From Luteibacter sp. UNC138MFCol5.1 (lineage in GTDB: Bacteria; Pseudomonadota; Gammaproteobacteria; Xanthomonadales; Rhodanobacteraceae): a stretch of DNA of 64,000 nt. The DNA lies in contig NZ_FODZ01000002.1 of NCBI RefSeq assembly GCF_900110505.1, positions 300,113-364,112 of the forward strand. Direction: 5' to 3'. Position 1 is the first letter of the stretch. Every line of letters starts with the position of its first letter. The position numbers were made by a program, and so were the translations under genes. Shown piece by piece: positions 57,420 to 64,000 of the stretch. The notes beneath the pieces are model-generated. The model worked only from the letters and a program-made list of their open reading frames with translations, did no database searches and was not told where the DNA came from.

Positions 57420-57935
57420 TGCAGACCCGGCCGCGCCAGCTCCTGGTCACGGCCTCAAAAGATGTCGCGCCCAGGTGCGCTCCCACAGGTGCGATGGTGG
57501 GAGCGGACCTGGCTTTTCGCCTCGGTCCCCAAGGTGGCGCGCCAGCTCCGGGGCACGGCCTCAAAAGAGGTCGCGCCCAGGTGCGCTCTTACAGATGCGA
57601 TGGTGGGAGCGGACCTGGCCGCGACGGCTTTTCGCCTCGATCCCCAGGCTGGCGCGCCAGCTCCGGGTCATGGCCTCAAAAGATGTCGCGCGCAGGGCGC
57701 GCTCCTACAGGTGCGATGGTGGTGGGAGCGGACCTGGCCGGTCCGCAGGCTGGCGCGCCAGCTCCCGGTCACGGCCTCAAAACATGTCGCGCGCAGGGCG
57801 CGCTCCTACAGGTGCGATGGTGGTGGGAGCGGACCTGGCCGCGACGGCTTTTCGCCTCGATCCCCAGGCTGGCGCGCCAGCTCCGGGTCACGGCCTCAAA
57901 AGATGTCGCGCCCGGGTGCGCTCCCACAGGTGGCT
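57420..57935. repeat. Five-unit composite REP array (families B and C)
   Basis: GGCCTCAAAA begins units at 57451, 57557, 57672, 57772 and 57892 (spacing 106, 115, 100, 120). Each unit holds a family B piece (GATGTCGCGCRCAGGG, with GCTCCYAC), a GTGCGATGG linker and a family C piece (GTGGGAGCGGACCTGGCCGC). GGCGCGCC recurs between units. All point the same way and end close to the SlyD-like stop. It accounts for the whole 547-bp gap between pldA and that gene. No coding function. Confidence 0.92.
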
Positions 57936-57944
57936 CGCCGGCGC

Positions 57945-58427
57945 TTAGTGGTGGTGACCGCCGGCGCCGTGGACGTGGCCGTGCGACAGTTCTTCCTCCG
58001 TCGCCTCGCGCACGTCGGTGATCTCGACCGCGAAGTGCAGCGTCTGGCCGGCGAGCGGGTGGTTGCCGTCGACGGTGACGTTGTCGCCCTCGATCTTGCT
58101 CACGGTGACGTTGATGCTGCCCTGGTCGTTGCGACCCTGGAACTGCATGCCCGGCTGGAGGTCTTCCACGCCCTGGAACGCCGCGCGCGGAACCACCTGC
58201 ACGAGTTCGTCGTGGCGCACGCCGTAGCCTTCCTCCGGCACCACGTCCACCTTGAACTGGTCGCCCGGCTGGCGGCCTTCCAGCGCCTTCTCGAGGCCCG
58301 GGACGATATGGCCTTCGCCATGGATGTAGGCCAGCGGCTCGCGGCCTTCCGAGCTGTCGATGACGTTGCCCTGGTCGTCGGTCAGCGTGTAGTGGAAGGA
58401 GACGGCGTGGCGGTTGGCGATCTGCAT
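57945..58427 (-). CDS. SlyD-like FKBP peptidyl-prolyl isomerase
   Basis: A 160-residue FKBP with the IF (insert-in-flap) domain. It begins HAVSFHYTLTDDQGNVIDSS, has IHGEGHIVPGLEKALEG as the FKBP signature and NHPLAGQTLHFAVEITDVR as the last core strands. The C-terminal tail HGHVHGAGGHHH is a short metal-binding His cluster, as in SlyD proteins, which deliver Ni(II) and act as chaperones. ATG 58427 removes a non-family extension. It is divergent from the carboxylase operon, 187 bp apart. Confidence 0.92.
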   Translation of the reverse strand: MQIANRHAVSFHYTLTDDQGNVIDSSEGREPLAYIHGEGHIVPGLEKALEGRQPGDQFKVDVVPEEGYGVRHDELVQVVPRAAFQGVEDLQPGMQFQGRNDQGSINVTVSKIEGDNVTVDGNHPLAGQTLHFAVEITDVREATEEELSHGHVHGAGGHHH

Positions 58428-58614
58428 GGAATTCTCGCTCTGGAGGAGATAAAGGACGGCGCGACGCGCCATCCGGGCCCCCAAGGCTAGAAGACCCGCT
58501 CCGCGACTGCAAATCACGAAGCGTTCGCGATGCTGCGGCGCAACCCGCCGACATCGCGCGATCTGCTAATTTTCCCGCCTTTCCCCTCCGCCCCTGACCC
58601 GTGCCGGGAGTCGC

Positions 58615-60609
<1,995 letters not shown>

Positions 60610-60621
60610 CCGGAGAGCGCA

Positions 60622-61521
60622 TTGAACACGTCCAGCCATGTCCGCATCGTCGAAGTCGGTCCGCGCGACGGCCTCCAGAACGAAAAGGCCCTGCTTCCGG
60701 CCGCGGTGAAGATCGAACTGATCGACCGCCTCTCGGCCACCGGTCTCGCCACGATCGAAGCCACCAGTTTCGTCAGCCCGAAGTGGGTGCCGCAGCTCGC
60801 CGACGCCGCCGAGGTCTTTCGCGGCATCCGCAAGGCGCCCGGCGTGGTGTACCCCGTGCTGGTGCCCAACCTGCAGGGGTACGAGCGCGCGCTCGAGGTC
60901 GGCGCGACCGAGGTGGCCGTGTTCACCGCCGCGTCGGAAGCCTTCAACCGCGCGAACATCAACGCGTCGATCGACGAGTCCATCGATCGCTTCGTGCCCG
61001 TGATGGAACGCGCGCGCGCCGATGGCGTGGCCGTGCGCGGCTACGTCTCCACCGTGCTCGGCTGCCCCTACCAGGGGGAGGTTCCCATCGCGGACGTCGT
61101 CCGCGTCGCGCGCCGGCTGCATGAACTGGGCTGCCACGAGGTGTCGCTGGGCGACACCATCGGCGTCGGCACGCCGGCGAAGGCGCGCGCCATGCTGCGC
61201 GCCGTGGCGGCCGAGGTGCCGATGGACGCGCTCGCCATCCACTTCCACGACACCTACGGCCAGGCGCTCGCCAACATCCTCGCCTGCCTCGAGGAAGGCG
61301 TGCGCGTGATCGACAGCGCGGTCTCCGGCACCGGCGGCTGCCCGTATGCCAGGGGCGCCACCGGCAACGTCGCCAGCGAGGACGTCGTCTACATGCTGCA
61401 CGGCATGGGCATGACGACGGGCGTCGACCTCGACCGCCTCGTGGAGACGGGCGCGTGGCTGGCGGCCCAGCTGGGCAAGGAGACGGCGAGCCGGGTCACG
61501 CGGGCGCGTACGGCCGCGTAA
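60622..61521 (+). CDS. Hydroxymethylglutaryl-CoA lyase
   Basis: A 299-residue TIM-barrel enzyme cleaving HMG-CoA to acetyl-CoA and acetoacetate, the last step of leucine breakdown. EVGPRDGLQNE near the N terminus and the family signature SGTGGCPYARGATGN with the catalytic cysteine are present. The start is TTG 60622, since GGAGAG precedes it and no ATG or GTG in frame gives the full N terminus. It is 12 bp after the carboxylase stop, consistent with cotranscription. Its presence supports a leucine-catabolic role for the carboxylase. Confidence 0.92.
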   Translation: MNTSSHVRIVEVGPRDGLQNEKALLPAAVKIELIDRLSATGLATIEATSFVSPKWVPQLADAAEVFRGIRKAPGVVYPVLVPNLQGYERALEVGATEVAVFTAASEAFNRANINASIDESIDRFVPVMERARADGVAVRGYVSTVLGCPYQGEVPIADVVRVARRLHELGCHEVSLGDTIGVGTPAKARAMLRAVAAEVPMDALAIHFHDTYGQALANILACLEEGVRVIDSAVSGTGGCPYARGATGNVASEDVVYMLHGMGMTTGVDLDRLVETGAWLAAQLGKETASRVTRARTAA

Positions 61522-61584
61522 CGCGTCGGCAGCGCCGCCCAAGGACGCCTTGGCGCGCGTGGTCGTGCGTGGCAGCATCGACGC

Positions 61585-62556
61585 ATGCCTGCCGACTTCC
61601 TGATCCGCCCGATCGAACCCCGCGACGATGCCGACATCGCCGCCGTGATCCGCACCGTGATGCCCGAGTTCGGCGCGGACGGGCCCGGCTTCGCGATCCA
61701 CGACCGCGAAGTGGACACGATGTCCTCGGCCTACTCGACGCCGCGCTGCGCGTATTTCGTGGTCGAGATGCACGGCCGCGCCGTGGGCGGCGGCGGCATC
61801 GCGCCGCTCGAAGGCGGCGACGACGAAACCTGCGAGCTGCGCAAGATGTACTTCCTGCCGGAAGCGCGCGGCACCGGTGCCGCGACGCAGCTGCTCCGCC
61901 GCTGCCTCGACGCGGGACGTCGCGCCGGCTTCTCCCGCTGCTACCTCGAAACGCTGACCGGGATGGACGCGGCGCAGGCGTTGTACCTGCGCCTCGGCTT
62001 CACGCGCATCGACGCCCCCATGGGCGGCACGGGACACTTCAGCTGCGACCGCTTCTTCCTCCGCAGCCTCAACGACGGCGACCTGATCGTGCCGCCGACG
62101 CCGCCGTCACTCGTGTTCGCCATCGACGATCCCGGCCGCGCCGACGTGCTCTCGCTGATGGAGGAACTGCACATCTACCTGTCCGACCTCGATCGCCCGG
62201 TGCCACCGCCGGCGATCAGCGTGCCCGCGCTGCGGCAGCCGCAGACGACGTTCATGACCGCGCGTGTCGACGGCACACCGCTCGCCTGTGGCGCGGGTGT
62301 CGACCACGGCGACTACACCGAGCTGAAATACATGTACGTGCTGCCGGCCTGCCGTGGCATGGGTCTCGGCAAGCAGATGCTGGAGGCACTCGAACGCGAG
62401 ATCCGCGCGTCCGGCGGACGCATGGTGAAGCTGGAGACGGGCACGGCGCAGACCGAGTCGATCGAACTCTACGAACGCGCGGGCTATCGCCGCTGCCGCC
62501 CCTTCGGCGACCATCACGCCTCCCCGTCCAGCATCTTCATGGAAAAGCCCCTGTGA
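61585..62556 (+). CDS. Tandem-domain GNAT acetyltransferase
   Basis: A 323-residue fusion of two GNAT domains. Domain 1 (about 5-160) has ELRKMYFLPEARGTGAATQLL as its acetyl-CoA loop. Domain 2 (about 170-323) has ELKYMYVLPACRGMGLGKQML. Each keeps the R/QxxGxG/A pattern and the following helix, and both end in LYxRxGF/Y-type segments, so the gene arose by internal duplication or fusion. The substrate is unknown; one domain may be catalytic and the other regulatory. The stop overlaps the next GNAT start as GTGA. Confidence 0.85.
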   Translation: MPADFLIRPIEPRDDADIAAVIRTVMPEFGADGPGFAIHDREVDTMSSAYSTPRCAYFVVEMHGRAVGGGGIAPLEGGDDETCELRKMYFLPEARGTGAATQLLRRCLDAGRRAGFSRCYLETLTGMDAAQALYLRLGFTRIDAPMGGTGHFSCDRFFLRSLNDGDLIVPPTPPSLVFAIDDPGRADVLSLMEELHIYLSDLDRPVPPPAISVPALRQPQTTFMTARVDGTPLACGAGVDHGDYTELKYMYVLPACRGMGLGKQMLEALEREIRASGGRMVKLETGTAQTESIELYERAGYRRCRPFGDHHASPSSIFMEKPL

Positions 62557-63122
62557 TCCGTATCGCCGTCGACACCGACGCCGCCGCCTGCCACGCCATC
62601 TACGCGCCGATCGTCGAGAGCAGCGCCATCACCTTCGAAACGGAACTGCCGGGCGACGACGCCATGGCCGGCCGCATTCGCATACGACTCGCCCATCACC
62701 CATGGCTCGTCTGGGAGGAAGACGGCGAGGTGCTCGCGTACGCCTACGCGGGCCGCTTCCGCGAGCGTGCGGCGTACGACTGGATCGCGGAAACCTCGAT
62801 CTACGTGCACGAGAAAGCCCGCCGCCGCGGCATCGCCCGCCGCCTCTACGGCACGCTGCTCGACGCCATGCGCCTGCAGGGCATCAACCAGGCGGTCGGC
62901 GTCATCACCCTGCCCGGCGATACCAGCGTGGCGATGCACGAGGCCATGGGTTTCGCCCCCGCGGGCGTCTGGCCCAAGGCGGGCTACAAGCTGGGCCGCT
63001 GGTGGGATGTCGGCGTGTGGAGCCTCTTCCTCTCCGAACCCGCGAATCCGCCCCGCCCGGTGGTCCCGTTCGCGCGACTGGCGCAGTCGCGCGAACTCCG
63101 CGACCTGCTGGCCACCGTGTAA
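62553..63122 (+). CDS. GNAT acetyltransferase, phosphinothricin-acetyltransferase-like
   Basis: A 189-residue enzyme starting at GTG 62553, overlapping the previous stop by 4 bp. It reads as the PAT/bar-type subgroup: AIYAPIVESSAITFETELP at the N terminus, AYAYAGRFRERAAYDWIAETSIYVHEKARRRGIARRLY with the acetyl-CoA loop, and GYKLGRWWDVGVWSL. Such enzymes acetylate small amines or methionine analogues. The natural substrate is unknown, so no resistance claim is made. Three acetyltransferase domains in a row in an acyl-CoA operon is unusual. Confidence 0.87.
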   Translation: MIRIAVDTDAAACHAIYAPIVESSAITFETELPGDDAMAGRIRIRLAHHPWLVWEEDGEVLAYAYAGRFRERAAYDWIAETSIYVHEKARRRGIARRLYGTLLDAMRLQGINQAVGVITLPGDTSVAMHEAMGFAPAGVWPKAGYKLGRWWDVGVWSLFLSEPANPPRPVVPFARLAQSRELRDLLATV

Positions 63123-63215
63123 TCCGTAACTACCACAACCCGTGTGCTGCCGCGGAAAGCATCCGCGGGCCCCCTCGGCTAAGATGCGCTTCTTTGCCAG
63201 ATTTCCGGAGTTCCC

Positions 63216-63983
63216 ATGCAGCTCGAACAGGTCAGGGCCGTCATCACCGGCGGCGCATCCGGTCTGGGTCATGCCGTCGCGCAGCGACTCGTCGCCGCGG
63301 GCGCGAAGGTCGCGCTCTTCGACGTCAACGAGGAGAAGGGCCGCGCCGCCGTCGCCGCGCTCGGCGGGAACGCCTCGTTCCAGCGCACCGACGTCACCTC
63401 CGAGGATGGCGTCGCCGCGAACGTCGCCGCCGCCAGCGAGGCGATGGGCGGCCTGAACGTGGTCGTGAACTGCGCCGGCATCCTGGGCGCGGGCCGCGTC
63501 CTCGGCAAGGACGGCGCCATGCCGCTGTCCACGTTCTCCACCACGGTGATGGTCAACCTGGTCGGCAGCTTCAACGTCGCCAAGGCGGCCGCGCAGCTGA
63601 TGCAGTCCAATAGCGCCGGCGACGACGGCGAGCGCGGCGTGATCGTCAACACCGCCTCGGTCGCGGCCTACGAAGGCCAGATCGGACAGGCCGCGTATTC
63701 GGCATCCAAGGGCGGCGTGGTGGGCATGACGCTGCCGATGGCACGGGAACTCGCCCGCTTCGGCATCCGCGTGAACACGATCGCGCCGGGCATCTTCTGG
63801 ACCCCGATGGTCGACGGCATGCCGCCGCAGGTGCAGGAATCGCTGGCGGCCTCGATCCCCTTCCCGTCCCGCCTCGGCAAGCCGGACGAGTTCGCCGACA
63901 CGGTCGCCTTCATTCTCACCAGCCGCTACCTCAACGGCGAGACGATCCGCCTCGACGGCGCCGTGCGTCTCGCGCCGAAATAA
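63216..63983 (+). CDS. SDR-family 3-hydroxyacyl-CoA dehydrogenase (HSD17B10-like)
   Basis: A 255-residue classical SDR with cofactor motif TGGASGLG (residues 11-18), NCAGI, Ser-148 and YxxxK at Tyr-161/Lys-165. The sequence resembles type II 3-hydroxyacyl-CoA dehydrogenases that oxidise 3-hydroxy-2-methylbutyryl-CoA in isoleucine breakdown and straight-chain 3-hydroxyacyl-CoAs. That fits the carboxylase and HMG-CoA lyase upstream, although 93 bp and a small hairpin (63150-63168) separate it from the GNAT gene, so it may have its own promoter. The last gene in the window; it ends 17 bp before the edge. Confidence 0.88.
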   Translation: MQLEQVRAVITGGASGLGHAVAQRLVAAGAKVALFDVNEEKGRAAVAALGGNASFQRTDVTSEDGVAANVAAASEAMGGLNVVVNCAGILGAGRVLGKDGAMPLSTFSTTVMVNLVGSFNVAKAAAQLMQSNSAGDDGERGVIVNTASVAAYEGQIGQAAYSASKGGVVGMTLPMARELARFGIRVNTIAPGIFWTPMVDGMPPQVQESLAASIPFPSRLGKPDEFADTVAFILTSRYLNGETIRLDGAVRLAPK

Positions 63984-64000
63984 TCCAACCACGACATCGA

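Noticed and set aside
57420-57935. CRISPR array
   Set aside because: Units are long, composite and palindromic, spacers are not unique sequences, and no cas gene is present.

Overview
The window is a stretch of bacterial chromosome, roughly two-thirds G+C by eye and densely coding on both strands. No tRNA, rRNA, insertion sequence or CRISPR array was found. Gene content (miaA-hfq-hflX-hflK-hflC-purA block, egtBD, S46 dipeptidyl-peptidase, Slp, OMPLA, GTAG/GCTCCYAC-ended REP elements) points to a gammaproteobacterium of the order Xanthomonadales/Lysobacterales, most likely Rhodanobacteraceae (Luteibacter/Dyella-like). That placement is an inference from gene content and was not tested by any search.

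Layout. 1-2.5 kb: a REP element, then a UDP-glucuronate-type epimerase and a UDP-sugar dehydrogenase, the edge of a surface-polysaccharide locus. 2.5-9.7 kb: small secreted protein, acidic cytosolic protein, rlmJ, Slp-type lipoprotein, CDF metal transporter and mfd. 9.8-12.1 kb: egtB-egtD (ergothioneine). 12.2-19.0 kb: a lipoprotein, then the housekeeping block purA, hflC, hflK, hflX, hfq, miaA on the minus strand. 19.2-27.5 kb: S46 peptidase, then tdh, a very large AsmA/DUF748 protein and kbl (threonine to glycine). 27.6-33.3 kb: RluB/RsuA-type pseudouridine synthase, NlpC/P60 hydrolase, YggS, M20 peptidase, ComEA-like, SET-domain and GNAT proteins.

33.4-38.9 kb is an accessory island on the minus strand with visibly lower G+C in its 5' part. 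Three paralogous small proteins (putative immunity proteins) precede a 1008-residue protein that looks like a toxin/effector with its possible toxin domain at the N terminus. A 53-codon remnant that begins like the effector gene follows the second paralog, and two of the paralogs sit in a 246-bp direct duplication.

39-45.9 kb: REP array, membrane protein plus M1 peptidase, 2OG-Fe oxygenase, DUF3224-like protein, GIY-YIG protein, PLP aminotransferase, tcdA. 46.0-50.4 kb is the most interesting locus: a small cytochrome c'-like protein, a CqsS/LqsS-type membrane histidine kinase, an atypical response regulator and a CqsA/LqsA-type autoinducer synthase. Together they appear to be a complete alpha-hydroxyketone quorum-sensing circuit in a lineage better known for DSF signalling. 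An Mpo1-like fatty-acid-oxidation protein lies next to it.

50.7-58.4 kb: pirin, alpha/beta hydrolase, two cold-shock genes with related long leaders, lipoprotein, YcaQ-type DNA glycosylase, proline-rich secreted protein, phospholipase A, a five-copy REP array and a SlyD-like isomerase. 58.6-64.0 kb: a plus-strand run for branched-chain acyl-CoA catabolism (biotin carboxylase alpha subunit, HMG-CoA lyase, two GNAT proteins, SDR dehydrogenase).
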